DNA from: Corynebacterium sp. ACRQK
GTDB lineage: Bacteria; Actinomycetota; Actinomycetes; Mycobacteriales; Mycobacteriaceae
Assembly (NCBI RefSeq): GCF_022345965.1
Contig: NZ_JAKRMU010000005.1
Location: 124,001 to 188,000, forward strand
DNA length: 64,000 nucleotides
Direction: 5' to 3'
Shown here: piece after piece, positions 35,764 to 45,225 of the stretch
Position numbering within the stretch: position 1 is the stretch's first letter
How the letters are laid out: every line of letters begins with the position of its first letter
The notes under the pieces: model-generated
What the model was told of the DNA's origin: nothing
Seen by the model: only the letters and a program-made list of their open reading frames with translations
Databases searched by the model: none
Program-made: the position numbers and the translations under genes

Positions 35764-38700
35764 GGATACTCAGCCCCTTTGGAGTCAGGCGTGCGCCTGC
35801 GGCCACCCAGTCTGTCGTGGCAATGTCCATCACCGATGAACCGTTGACCTTCTCGATGGTCACGGGGCTCAACCGTCCGGCACGGATGGCTTCCTTGAGT
35901 GTTCCGACCACTAAATCGATCTGCGGCGCTGATGCGCCAAGCTCAGCAGAGGTGACGTCACCAAAATCGGGCCGAGCAAAAAGAACCACGTTCTTGCCAC
36001 CTCGAGAGACATACGCCTCGGCACGACCAGTGGCAATGACGATCATCGCACCGGCGGTGCGCGTGGGTGCCATACCTTCTGCAGCCGAGTATGAGACCTC
36101 CGGCCAGGGCAGCGTGGAGCCGAACGGGTTCGCGGGGTCCAAGACGGAGAGCAGCTGAGGCGCATTGTGGGATGTGGCCAGTTCGCCTGCGCCAGCGCCA
36201 ACGCCAGCACCCGACCTGGCACCGCCGAGCCCATTTTCGCGCCCGTCCTGCGCCCGCCGGAGCTGGGAGATCACGTCGCGCGGAGCGAACTGCGCCCCAC
36301 CCAGACCTTCGACGATGTAGCCGCGCAACACTTCGCCGGAATCCTCCCAGGCACTCAGCGTCCGATACGCCTCGGCGAAGCCACCGGCGGCTTTTTCCGC
36401 CACGACCGCACCTCGGGTGACCACGGCGTAACGGTCGATCCATGCCTCGGAACGCGCCAGGGCCAGCTCCGCGGCGTCGGCAGGGGCTTCTAGCTCCCCT
36501 GCAACACCAACGCCAGCACCGTGCACCGCCGACCAACGCCCAGGCACCGAGGAGTGCGCGTTCAGCGACCGCCGCGCTGCTCGCGCAAATCCGCTGCGTC
36601 CCATCCGCACCCGGCGCGCCGACCCGCGCCCCTGGTTTCGCCTGGGCGCGCGGTGAGCCTGCTTGCCCGTGGTGCCGGCCTCCGCCAGCCGTGCCCGCAA
36701 GGCTGCGAAACTATCGGGTGAAACCAAACCGGCATCGAAGAGCTCCCACAGCGCCGCGTCGACCTCCGCGTGATCCGCCCCCGTCGCCGATTGCAGCTCG
36801 GCTGCCAGAAACGCGCCGCCATGCTGCAGGTGCTCGAGGATCTGTGTGGCAACCATGCCCAAGGTGGTCGCTGTTTCTTTATGGACGCCACGTTCCAGCC
36901 CCTCCCCGCCTTCCAGCAGGTACTCGGCCATGCCCGCGGGTGTGAAACTCACCCAGGCATCCTTGGCACCGGCCTGCCCGGCACCGACCGCGAGCACCTC
37001 GCCGGTACTGAGCAGCTCGTCCAGGTCGCCTGGCTGATAGTCCGGGATGCGGGCAGGCAGCACCAAAGTTTCCCACGCACTGGCGGGGATCGGAACCCCG
37101 GCGAGTTGCTCCAGAGCGCTGGCGAGCTCTTCGCGCTGCATCTGACCCAGACCGTGCCAGTCGGCCAGGAATTGTGCGTAGGTCTGCTGGGTCACCGGCT
37201 CCAGCGATCCCCGCGCGGCGGCGAGGGTTGCCGAACGGAGGCGGCGGAGCATCCCCGTGTCCACGTACTGGATCTCCCCCTGTGCATCCGCGCTGGTGGG
37301 TGCAGGGGCGCCACCAGTGTCGCTAGGACCATCAGACCCACTGAAAGAATCACCAAGGTAGACAAAGTGCCCCGCACTCAAGCGGCGCTGGTTGCCCTTG
37401 CTGCGCGTGCCCTGTGAGCCCTGCGTTCCCTCAGCCCAACGAGCCAGCAGCGCTTCGGCGGTCGCGCGCCCCAGGCCGAACTCAGCGGCGGCCTCGGCGG
37501 CAGTCGTGGGCCCGCGGTTCTTCATCCACCGCAGCAACAGTTGGTCGATGGCATTGTCTACCTGATCCACCTGTTCGGCGGAGATAGCCACGCCAGGCGG
37601 GACGGGTACGCCCAGGCCGTCGCGCAGCAGGGGCATGTCCTCTACTGCGCCGAGTTTCAACTGCCCACCAAAGTGCACCTCCAGCAGGCGCGTGGGAACC
37701 AGCTCCCGCAGCTGCGCGAGGCTATCCTCCACCGTCCCAGCCCAGGGTTCGATGCGCTCGCGCACGCCGTCCAGGCTCAGCGGCCCGAGGGCGCGCAGCA
37801 TATCCACGGCTTGCTCCACGCTCGTAGCCTGTCGCCCCTCGGCCAGCCACTGGGCGGCGTCAACCACCCGGCGGACCGCGGCCGGGTCCAGGGACATGCC
37901 TTCCTCCCGGGTGCCCAACACCTTTGCCAGCAACGCGGGATCCACGGCCAGGGCGGCGGCGCGCTCGGCGGAATCTCCCTCGTACATGAACGCGCTGGTG
38001 TAGGTGAAAAGCAGCGATTCGGCAAACGCGCTCGGGGCCTCCGTGGTGACCTCTGCCAAGCGCACGCCCCGCTGCCCCAGATTCGCCACCAGTGCTTTGA
38101 GAAAGTCCAGGTTGTAGACGTCGTGCACGCACTCGCGCATGGTCTCCACCATCACCGGAAACTCCGGATGATCCCGGGCAACATCCAGCAGTTGAGCGGC
38201 ACGCTGGCGTTGCTGCCACAGCGGCTGGCGCTTGCCTGGGTTGCGGCGCGGTAGCAGCAGAGCCCGGGCGGCGCACTCGCGGAAGCGAGCCGCAAACAAC
38301 GCGGAGGACCCAACCTCCTCCATCACATCCCCCAGTGTCGCTTCCGCCCGCTCTGCACCGCTGTACCCCTCACCCAGCAGCAGCTCCATCCCCGGCGGCT
38401 CGTCCGAATAAGGCAGGCGGAGCGCCATGCCGTCATCGCCAGCCACGGCCATCGCGTCAATTCCCGTCCGGCGGTTCAGCTCCGCTCCCAGCGCCAGCGC
38501 CCACGGTGCGTTCACCCCACGGCCGAAAGGTGTATGCACCACCACGCGCCAGTCGCCGATGTCATCGCGGAAGCGCTCGATCAAAACGGTTCGCTCGTCC
38601 GGGATGATCCCGGCGGATTCCTTCTGCTCCTGGTAGTAGGCATCCAGGTTGGCGCGGGTGTGGGCGTCCAAAAAATCGGCCGAGCGAATGTCCGTCAACG

Positions 38701-40816
38701 TGCCAGAGCCCCAGGTGCGGCGATGCTCGCCGATGGCCTGGCCCAGCTCCACGGGACGGCCCGCGGCATCACCCACCCAGAACGGTAGACGGCCGGTGTG
38801 GCCGGCGGCGGGCGCAACAATCACCTGGTCACGATTGATTTCCAGGATGCGCCAGCTGCTCGCACCCAGGGTGAATACGTCGCCGACGCGGGACTCGTAG
38901 ACCATTTCCTCGTCCAGTTCACCGACCCGCCGCGCGCCGTCGTTTTCCCCGGCGGCCAGGAACACTCCGAACATGCCGCGGTCCGGGATAGTGCCGCCGC
39001 TCGTCACGGCCAGGCGTTGCGCTCCGGGGCGGGCCTCCAGGCTGCCGGCCATGGGGTCGTAGATCGCGCGAGCCTTCAGATCCGCGAAGTCGGTGGATGG
39101 GTAGCGGCCGCTGATCATCTCAATCACGCCGTCGAAGGCCTCGCGCGGCAGCGTGGCATAGGGATGCGCGCGGCGAACGACGCGCCACCACTCCTCGACA
39201 CCTAGCGCGCCCGTGCTTTCTGTGCCGCCTGTGTGACTCACTCCTCCCGCGCCAGCCTGCACACTCGCCGCCACCGTTTGCTGCGCCAACACGTCCAGCG
39301 CATTATGCACCACCTGCAGTGGCTCCAGCTCCCCCTTCAGCAGCCGATCCACCACAACCACCGTGGCCTCGGCGTCCTGCTTATGCAGCGGGTAGATCGT
39401 CGCGCGGCTGGTCGCACCCACGGTGTGCCCGGCGCGGCCACACCGCTGCACCGCCGAAGCCACCGACGGCGGCGCCCCGACCTGCACCACATGATCCACC
39501 AGCCCCATGTCGATACCCAGCTCCAGGGAGCTCGTCGCCACCACACAGCGCAGCTCGCCAGACTTCAGCGCCGCCTCAATATCAGCGCGCTCGTCCTTGG
39601 AAACCGATCCGTGGTGCGCCCGCGCGACACCCGCCCCGTCCATCCCCTGCACAGCGTCGGACTGCGCCATCAGCTGCGCCGGGTCGCGCCTGGTCGGGGC
39701 GGCCAGTGCGTCGGGATCGTGCTCCTTGGCCCATTCCTCGTTCAGCGCCCCGGTCAGCCTCTCCGCCGCGCGCCGGGAATTCACAAACACCAGCGTGGAG
39801 CGGTTCTCCATCACCTGCCGGTAGATCGCGCGCTGCACGTGCGGCCACACGCTCTTCTGCTGCGGCAAAGCAGATTCCTTATCCACCCCGCTCGCCACGC
39901 GCGCGCCCGCCCCGGCCTGGGTGCTGCCGCCCACTCCTTCGCCGATGAGGCTGGGGCCGAGCAGTGCCTCGTCTATCGGTTCTTCTGTTTCTTTTTCTGA
40001 CGCCGCCTCCGACTCCGTCACCTCATACTCCGCCAACGCGACGTCTTCTGCCGATGGAGGATCCTGGAAGTCCTCCACCACGCTGGTCACCTGCACATCC
40101 CAAGACTTCGGCTGCTCGGGGTTCACCACCGTCACCGGGCGATCGCCTCCCAAAAAGCTGGCGACTTTATCCACGGGGTTCACCGTCGCCGACAGGCCGA
40201 TGCGCTGCACCGCCTGGCCCGTCAGCATCTCCAACCTCTCCAGCGACAGCGCCAGGTGCGTGCCGCGCTTCGTGCCGGCCACTGCGTGCACCTCGTCCAC
40301 GATCACGGTGTCCACATTCGCCAGCGTGGCTGCCGCCTTGCTGGTCAGCATCAGGTACAGCGACTCGGGCGTGGTCACCAGAATCTCCGGCGGGTTGCGC
40401 AGCAACTTGGATCGCTCCGACTGCGGGGTGTCCCCGCTGCGCACGCCCACTCGCACCGCGGCGGCGGTCTCCCCCATCGCGTCGGCCACCCGGGCAATGC
40501 CGGCCAGCGGGGCCGCCAGGTTCCGGCTGACGTCCACGCCCAGTGCTTTCAGCGGGGAAATGTACAGCACCTTGGTGGGACTGGGCTTTTCCGGCGTGGG
40601 GGAGTCATTAAAAAAAGATCCCCCAGAAAGTCGTGACAGCGACCATAAAAAAGCCGCCAGGGTTTTACCCGAACCCGTCGGCGCCACCACTAAAGCATTC
40701 TGACCTGCGGAAATAGCTCGCCATGCCTGATTTTGTACAATCGTCGGCTCGGCGAAAACGTCTCGGAACCACGCTGCAACGGGGGCATAAAAGGAATCCA
40801 GCGGGTCATCAGCCAT
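35756..40816 (-). CDS. lhr: Large helicase-related protein Lhr
   Basis: A 1686-residue SF2 helicase acting 3'-5' on DNA/RNA duplexes, induced in DNA damage in mycobacteria. ATG 40816 (MADDPLDSFYAPVAAWFRDV) is chosen as the conserved start. Walker A is APTGSGKT (45-52), motif II VDEVHAV, motif III SATVNP, motif V VATSSLELGIDMG and motif VI QRCGRAGH, followed by the long Lhr C-terminal region (winged helix, beta-barrel and helical modules). Low-complexity inserts near 225-290 and around 1300 carry Gly/Ala/Ser runs and look like disordered linkers. It overlaps nei2 and diverges from cysQ over 34 bases. Confidence 0.95.
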   Translation of the reverse strand: MADDPLDSFYAPVAAWFRDVFAEPTIVQNQAWRAISAGQNALVVAPTGSGKTLAAFLWSLSRLSGGSFFNDSPTPEKPSPTKVLYISPLKALGVDVSRNLAAPLAGIARVADAMGETAAAVRVGVRSGDTPQSERSKLLRNPPEILVTTPESLYLMLTSKAAATLANVDTVIVDEVHAVAGTKRGTHLALSLERLEMLTGQAVQRIGLSATVNPVDKVASFLGGDRPVTVVNPEQPKSWDVQVTSVVEDFQDPPSAEDVALAEYEVTESEAASEKETEEPIDEALLGPSLIGEGVGGSTQAGAGARVASGVDKESALPQQKSVWPHVQRAIYRQVMENRSTLVFVNSRRAAERLTGALNEEWAKEHDPDALAAPTRRDPAQLMAQSDAVQGMDGAGVARAHHGSVSKDERADIEAALKSGELRCVVATSSLELGIDMGLVDHVVQVGAPPSVASAVQRCGRAGHTVGATSRATIYPLHKQDAEATVVVVDRLLKGELEPLQVVHNALDVLAQQTVAASVQAGAGGVSHTGGTESTGALGVEEWWRVVRRAHPYATLPREAFDGVIEMISGRYPSTDFADLKARAIYDPMAGSLEARPGAQRLAVTSGGTIPDRGMFGVFLAAGENDGARRVGELDEEMVYESRVGDVFTLGASSWRILEINRDQVIVAPAAGHTGRLPFWVGDAAGRPVELGQAIGEHRRTWGSGTLTDIRSADFLDAHTRANLDAYYQEQKESAGIIPDERTVLIERFRDDIGDWRVVVHTPFGRGVNAPWALALGAELNRRTGIDAMAVAGDDGMALRLPYSDEPPGMELLLGEGYSGAERAEATLGDVMEEVGSSALFAARFRECAARALLLPRRNPGKRQPLWQQRQRAAQLLDVARDHPEFPVMVETMRECVHDVYNLDFLKALVANLGQRGVRLAEVTTEAPSAFAESLLFTYTSAFMYEGDSAERAAALAVDPALLAKVLGTREEGMSLDPAAVRRVVDAAQWLAEGRQATSVEQAVDMLRALGPLSLDGVRERIEPWAGTVEDSLAQLRELVPTRLLEVHFGGQLKLGAVEDMPLLRDGLGVPVPPGVAISAEQVDQVDNAIDQLLLRWMKNRGPTTAAEAAAEFGLGRATAEALLARWAEGTQGSQGTRSKGNQRRLSAGHFVYLGDSFSGSDGPSDTGGAPAPTSADAQGEIQYVDTGMLRRLRSATLAAARGSLEPVTQQTYAQFLADWHGLGQMQREELASALEQLAGVPIPASAWETLVLPARIPDYQPGDLDELLSTGEVLAVGAGQAGAKDAWVSFTPAGMAEYLLEGGEGLERGVHKETATTLGMVATQILEHLQHGGAFLAAELQSATGADHAEVDAALWELFDAGLVSPDSFAALRARLAEAGTTGKQAHRAPRRNQGRGSARRVRMGRSGFARAARRSLNAHSSVPGRWSAVHGAGVGVAGELEAPADAAELALARSEAWIDRYAVVTRGAVVAEKAAGGFAEAYRTLSAWEDSGEVLRGYIVEGLGGAQFAPRDVISQLRRAQDGRENGLGGARSGAGVGAGAGELATSHNAPQLLSVLDPANPFGSTLPWPEVSYSAAEGMAPTRTAGAMIVIATGRAEAYVSRGGKNVVLFARPDFGDVTSAELGASAPQIDLVVGTLKEAIRAGRLSPVTIEKVNGSSVMDIATTDWVAAGARLTPKGLSIRA

Positions 40817-40850
40817 GTGACCATTTAAACAGACCGCTAAAGTATGAACT

Positions 40851-41615
40851 ATGACGGCTGAACTCAATGATGCGACGCTGGCCCAGAGACTCGCGCAGGG
40901 CACCGGAGAGATCCTCAAAGGCGTAAGGAACGTAGGTCTGCTCCGCGGCACCGAGCTGGGCAAGGCCGGCGACGCGCTGGCACAGGACTGGATCGCCCGC
41001 TCCCTCATACAACACCGCCCGAACGATGCAATGCTCTCCGAAGAGGCCGAGGACGACCTTGCACGCCTGGACAACTCGCGCGTGTGGATCATCGACCCGC
41101 TCGATGGAACCCGGGAGTACGCCGGTGGCCGCCAGGACTGGGCCGTGCATATCGCGCTGGTGGAAAACGGCAAGATCGTTGAGGCCGCCGTGGGCATGCC
41201 AGATCTGGGTCGCGTGTTCAGCAGTTCGGAAGTCCGCGCAGTCAAGGGAACCCGCACGAACCGCCTGGTGATCAGCCAGAACACCACCCCGGCGATCGCT
41301 GAGTTCATCGCTGAGGATCTGGGTATGGAGCTGGTGACCATGGGATCCTGCGGAGCTAAAGCCGTCTCCGTGATCCTGGGCGATAACGATGCCTACGTCC
41401 ACGCCGGTGGCCAGTACGAGTGGGATAACGCCGCCCCGGTCGGCATTGCCCAGGCCGCTGGCCTGCACACCTCCCGCCTGGATGGCACGGACCTGTGCTA
41501 CAACTGCGAGTCGCCGTACCTGCCGGACCTGGTGATCTCCCGCCCCGACATGGCCGACGAGATCCTGTCCTCCGCCGCGAAGTTCCACGACAAGCACGGC
41601 GCCTACTCTCTCTAG
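40851..41615 (+). CDS. cysQ: 3'(2'),5'-bisphosphate nucleotidase CysQ
   Basis: CysQ removes the 3'-phosphate from PAP/PAPS formed in sulfate assimilation and coenzyme A turnover. The 254-residue IMPase-fold protein has GKAGDALAQDWIARSL, LSEEAEDDLARLDNSRVWII, DPLDGTREYAGGRQDWAVHI and, at the C-terminal metal site, YEWDNAAPVGIAQAAGLHTS. The DGTREY motif is characteristic of CysQ rather than inositol phosphatases. It starts 34 bases from the divergent lhr start and precedes the lipase pair by 17 bases in the same direction. Confidence 0.92.
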   Translation: MTAELNDATLAQRLAQGTGEILKGVRNVGLLRGTELGKAGDALAQDWIARSLIQHRPNDAMLSEEAEDDLARLDNSRVWIIDPLDGTREYAGGRQDWAVHIALVENGKIVEAAVGMPDLGRVFSSSEVRAVKGTRTNRLVISQNTTPAIAEFIAEDLGMELVTMGSCGAKAVSVILGDNDAYVHAGGQYEWDNAAPVGIAQAAGLHTSRLDGTDLCYNCESPYLPDLVISRPDMADEILSSAAKFHDKHGAYSL

Positions 41616-41632
41616 CCCCTCCCTACCCCTGC

Positions 41633-42559
41633 ATGCTTCCTTTCTCCTTCTTGACGCCCCGTCCGGCCTCCCGCGCGCAGCTGGAGCCGGACGCGGACAT
41701 TCCCGCCACGCTGCAGGGGCGCTACGTTATCGGGGCACCCGCCAATAATCCGCGGAAGGAACCTACGGAGGAACACCCCTGCCCCCTGGTATTTATCCAC
41801 GGCACGACGGATAACACTTTCCGCTGGCAGAAAGCCGCAACGTATTTCGCCGCCCAGGGTTACTCTGTGTGGGCTTTTAACTACGGCCAGCCGGAGGAAG
41901 GCCGCCCTGCGATCCCGGGTGTGTTTGCCGTGAACGACATCAACGAATCCGCCCTGGAGATCGCGGCGACGATTGATTACATCCTGGAGGTCACCGGAGC
42001 CAGCAAGGTGGATCTGGTAGGCCACTCCCAGGGTGGGCTGCACATCAAGAAGTACATTGCGGAACACGGTGGGCAGGATACGGTCCGCCGCGCAGTGGGG
42101 GTGGCCGCAACGTATCACGGCACGACGATAGCCGGGATGTCCTCGATCCTGCAGAACCTGGTGGACCGCAACCCGGAGTTCGCGGATCTGGTGGCGGGAA
42201 AAGCGGCGATTCAGCAGCTGAAAAGTTCGGAGTTCATTAGTCGGCTCAACGAGCTGCCGGATACCCACCCGAACGTGATGTACACGAATATCTTCACCTC
42301 GAAGGATCTGACGGCCACGCCGAACTCTACGTCTCAACTGGAATCCATCGGTGGGGCGGATGTGGCCGAAGCGGAAGTCGGCGAGGTCTGCGGGCTGCTG
42401 CTTCCGCCGGGGCATGCGTCACTGCCGGAAAACGAGCACATCATCGGCCTGATCGAGTGGGGTTTGACGCGCGAGCAGGGGGATCACACGCCCGTGCATT
42501 CTGGCTGTAACGGTGGTCAGCGTTGGAAATTGGGCTATCGTTTCTTCCATGAAAGTTGA
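41633..42559 (+). CDS. Alpha/beta-hydrolase lipase/esterase, no signal peptide
   Basis: A 308-residue lipase-like hydrolase. PLVFIHGTTDNTFRWQKAA is the oxyanion-hole region, VDLVGHSQGGLHIKKYIAEH carries the nucleophile elbow GHSQG, and the catalytic Asp and His are probably in the TSKDLTATPNSTSQLES and EQGDHTPVH regions. ATG 41633 begins MLPFSFLTPRP; there is no export signal, unlike the following paralogue. It starts 17 bases after cysQ and overlaps the next gene by 11 bases. It may act on acyl esters in the cytoplasm, or its true start or signal may be lost by divergence. Confidence 0.85.
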   Translation: MLPFSFLTPRPASRAQLEPDADIPATLQGRYVIGAPANNPRKEPTEEHPCPLVFIHGTTDNTFRWQKAATYFAAQGYSVWAFNYGQPEEGRPAIPGVFAVNDINESALEIAATIDYILEVTGASKVDLVGHSQGGLHIKKYIAEHGGQDTVRRAVGVAATYHGTTIAGMSSILQNLVDRNPEFADLVAGKAAIQQLKSSEFISRLNELPDTHPNVMYTNIFTSKDLTATPNSTSQLESIGGADVAEAEVGEVCGLLLPPGHASLPENEHIIGLIEWGLTREQGDHTPVHSGCNGGQRWKLGYRFFHES

Positions 42560-43559
42560 TTTCCTCGCACGGGGTCGGGCGCGCCGATCCACCCTCGCTG
42601 CCGCCGCAGCGCTGAGCGTTTCTCTCTCCGCCCTCTCTTCCTTCCCCCCTTCTGCCCTAGCTGCTGATGGCGATGCTCCTAGCGCTGTTTCGGACGCCGC
42701 AGTCCCCGCCGGTGTAGAAGGCAACCATGTGGCCAAGGCACCTGTGAACAATCCCACCTGTGTTCCCTCCCCGGAGCACCCGAACCCCGTCGTCTTCATC
42801 CACGGCACGTCCGATAACTCCACGCGCTGGCAGAAGGCCGCCAACGCTCTATCCAAGCAGGGGTTCTGCACGTGGGCCTTCAACTACGGCAAGCCCACGG
42901 ACGGCAAACCGAACCTGCTGGGGCGCTACGCCATGGTGGACATCGACGATTCCGCCAAGGAGATCGCTTCGACCATCGACTACATCCTGTCCGTAACGGG
43001 CGCGGAGAAGGTCGACCTGGTGGGGCACTCCCAGGGTGGGTTGCACTTGAAGAAGTACATCGCGGAGAACGGCGGTGGCGAGAAGGTTGGCCGTGCCGTC
43101 GGCCTGGCCGCGACGTACCACGGCACCACGCTGGCTGGCATGGACAAGATGCTGCGCCCGATCGTCGAGCGGAACCCGAAGCTAGCCGAGTCCGCCGCGG
43201 GCAAGGCAGGCGTGCAGCAGCTGGTCGGCTCGGAACTGATCGATCGCCTGAACCAGCTGCCGGATACCGACAAGCGCGTGCAGTACACCAACCTCTACTC
43301 CGCGGCCGATACCACCGCGACACCGAACAAGACCTCCATGCTGGAATCGGTCGACGGTGCGGATGTGGCGAACGTGGAGGTAGGGGCGTCCTGCAAGCTC
43401 CCCATTCCGCCGGCGCACGCTGCCTTGCCCAAGCACGATCCAACTATCGGGCTGATCCTGTGGGGCCTGACTCGCGAGGCAGGCGACCACACGCCGGCCG
43501 CCGAGCACTGCTCTAACCCGACGCGTGGCTCCGCTTCTAGTTCCGCTGCCAGTTCCTAG
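42549..43559 (+). CDS. Secreted lipase/esterase, tandem paralogue of the preceding gene
   Basis: A 336-residue exported alpha/beta hydrolase. Signal peptide: basic start MKVDFLARGRARRS, hydrophobic core, cleavage likely after PSALA (residue 38). The mature domain repeats the blocks of the upstream gene with high similarity: VVFIHGTSDNSTRWQKAANA, KVDLVGHSQGGLHLKKYIAE, AATYHGTTLAGMDKML, GLTREAGDHTPA. Two Cys (NPTCVPSP and SCKLPIPP, plus EHCSNP) suggest a disulfide. The tail is Ser/Ala-rich. ATG 42549 overlaps the end of the upstream lipase. In lipid-dependent corynebacteria such enzymes release fatty acids from host skin or serum lipids; this role is inferred. Confidence 0.9.
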   Translation: MKVDFLARGRARRSTLAAAAALSVSLSALSSFPPSALAADGDAPSAVSDAAVPAGVEGNHVAKAPVNNPTCVPSPEHPNPVVFIHGTSDNSTRWQKAANALSKQGFCTWAFNYGKPTDGKPNLLGRYAMVDIDDSAKEIASTIDYILSVTGAEKVDLVGHSQGGLHLKKYIAENGGGEKVGRAVGLAATYHGTTLAGMDKMLRPIVERNPKLAESAAGKAGVQQLVGSELIDRLNQLPDTDKRVQYTNLYSAADTTATPNKTSMLESVDGADVANVEVGASCKLPIPPAHAALPKHDPTIGLILWGLTREAGDHTPAAEHCSNPTRGSASSSAASS

Positions 43560-43681
43560 TCTCGGCTTGTTCATAGCCCAGGCTTGTTAGCCCCTTGGGT
43601 GCCACCGTCGCATAGCCGACGTAGACTAAGTGAGACTTTTGAACCTAAGGACCTAAAAGCTTGAAAGGAAGGCGGCGAGCA

Positions 43682-44503
43682 GTGGCACCCCAGCAGCAGC
43701 CGAGTTCCATCCCCACCCCATACGAGGATCTTCTGCGGGAGATCCTTGAAACGGGCACTCCTAAGGGCGACCGCACCGGCACGGGTACCACCAGCCTGTT
43801 TGGCCGCCAGATCCGCTACGACCTCTCCGCAGGTTTCCCGTTGATCACTACCAAATCGGTACATGTGCAGTCCGTGGTGGGGGAACTGCTGTGGTTCCTC
43901 CGCGGAGATTCCAACGTGCGCTGGCTACAGGAGAACGGTATTCGCATCTGGAACGAGTGGGCTGACGAGAACGGTGATCTAGGCCCGGTCTACGGCGTGC
44001 AGTGGCGCAGCTGGCCGACTCCAAACGGTCAGCACATCGACCAGATCGCGGGCGCGTTGGAAACTCTGCAGACTAACCCGAATTCGCGCCGAAATATCGT
44101 CAGCGCCTGGAACGTCTCGGAACTGGACAACATGGCCCTGCCACCGTGTCACCTGCTGTTCCAGCTGTACGTGGCCAACGGCAAGCTGAGTTGCCAGCTT
44201 TACCAGCGCAGCGCGGACATGTTCCTGGGCGTGCCGTTCAACATCGCCAGCTACTCTCTGTTGACCCACATGTTCGCCCAGCAGGCGGGTCTGGAGGTCG
44301 GCGAGTTCATCTGGACCGGCGGTGATTGCCACATCTACGACAACCACGTGGAGCAGGTTAAGCTGCAGCTTTCCCGCGATCCCCGCCCCTACCCGCAGCT
44401 GCAGTTGAACAAGGCGGCGGACATGTTTTCTTACAAATTTTCCGATATCGAGTTCACCGGCTACGACCCACATCCGGTGATCAAGGCGAAGGTGGCCGTA
44501 TAA
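43682..44503 (+). CDS. thyA: Thymidylate synthase
   Basis: ThyA methylates dUMP to dTMP using methylene-tetrahydrofolate. GTG 43682 is chosen because GAAAGGAAGG lies about 8 bases upstream; it gives 273 residues, close to the usual 264. Conserved blocks: [40 protein letters not shown], the active-site [12 protein letters not shown] with Cys156, [20 protein letters not shown] and the C-terminal [12 protein letters not shown]. Its TAA is followed at once by the folA ATG, so the two are co-translated; DHFR recycles the dihydrofolate that ThyA produces. Confidence 0.97.
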   Translation: MAPQQQPSSIPTPYEDLLREILETGTPKGDRTGTGTTSLFGRQIRYDLSAGFPLITTKSVHVQSVVGELLWFLRGDSNVRWLQENGIRIWNEWADENGDLGPVYGVQWRSWPTPNGQHIDQIAGALETLQTNPNSRRNIVSAWNVSELDNMALPPCHLLFQLYVANGKLSCQLYQRSADMFLGVPFNIASYSLLTHMFAQQAGLEVGEFIWTGGDCHIYDNHVEQVKLQLSRDPRPYPQLQLNKAADMFSYKFSDIEFTGYDPHPVIKAKVAV

Positions 44504-45193
44504 ATGACTTCCAACAACCAACCCCATCGCCCCACCGGCTACGAGCCGGGCGACTACCCGGAGCTCACCGCCGCTGCGGTCAGCTACGCCCTAGAGGCCA
44601 AGGGGATCTCCCGAGATCAGGTGGAGATCGGCATGATCTGGGCACAAACCACCGCCGGTGTGATCGGCGATGGCGCGGACATGCCCTGGTACCTGCCGGA
44701 GGACTTACAGCACTTTAAGAACGCCACCACCGGCTATCCCGTGGTCATGGGGCGCACCTCCTGGGAAGCGCTCGACGATGGATTCCGCCCGCTGCCGGGG
44801 CGCACGAACTATGTGATCACTCGGCAGGATGACTATGACGCCCCCGGTGGCATCATCGAGCCTTCGATCCCCAGCGCACTGGCCAACGCCGCGGAGCAGA
44901 TCCTCAACGAGCTGAAAGACAGCGCCGCAGACGAGCGCACCCCCACCGTATGGGTACTGGGCGGCGGCCAGGTGTACGCCCAGTGCATGCCTGTGGCCGA
45001 TCGCATCGTCATCACGGAGATCGACATGGAGGCCCCCGAGCGCTTCCAGGTGTACGCACCTCTGGTTCCCACCGAAGAGTTCGAAGAGCACGCCGAGGAG
45101 TGGCAGGAATCGCTAAAGGGCCACCCGGTCGACCAAGAGGTCGATCCCGAGCAGCCCCTGCGTTACCGCTTCTGCACCTGGACGCGGCGCTAG
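44504..45193 (+). CDS. folA: Dihydrofolate reductase
   Basis: DHFR reduces dihydrofolate to tetrahydrofolate with NADPH. The catalytic domain begins near residue 43 (IGMIWAQTTAGVIGDGADMP) with WYLPEDLQHFKNATTGYPVV, MGRTSWEAL, LPGRTNYVITRQ and VWVLGGGQVYAQCMP. A 42-residue N-terminal extension (MTSNNQPHRPTGYEPGDYPE) is not part of the classic enzyme and makes the protein 229 residues rather than about 160; corynebacterial DHFRs vary here, and an internal start is possible, but the direct TAA-ATG junction with thyA supports the full form. Trimethoprim target. Confidence 0.95.
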   Translation: MTSNNQPHRPTGYEPGDYPELTAAAVSYALEAKGISRDQVEIGMIWAQTTAGVIGDGADMPWYLPEDLQHFKNATTGYPVVMGRTSWEALDDGFRPLPGRTNYVITRQDDYDAPGGIIEPSIPSALANAAEQILNELKDSAADERTPTVWVLGGGQVYAQCMPVADRIVITEIDMEAPERFQVYAPLVPTEEFEEHAEEWQESLKGHPVDQEVDPEQPLRYRFCTWTRR

Positions 45194-45198
45194 TCAAC

Positions 45199-45224
45199 TA
45201 GCTCCGCGCCGTAGCGCGCAGCTA
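45199..45224. terminator. Hairpin between convergent folA and glnA
   Basis: TAGCTCCGCGC (45199-45209) pairs with GCGCGCAGCTA (45214-45224) with one mismatch. No long T-tract follows on either side, so bidirectional termination is plausible but not certain. Confidence 0.4.
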
Positions 45225-45225
45225 A

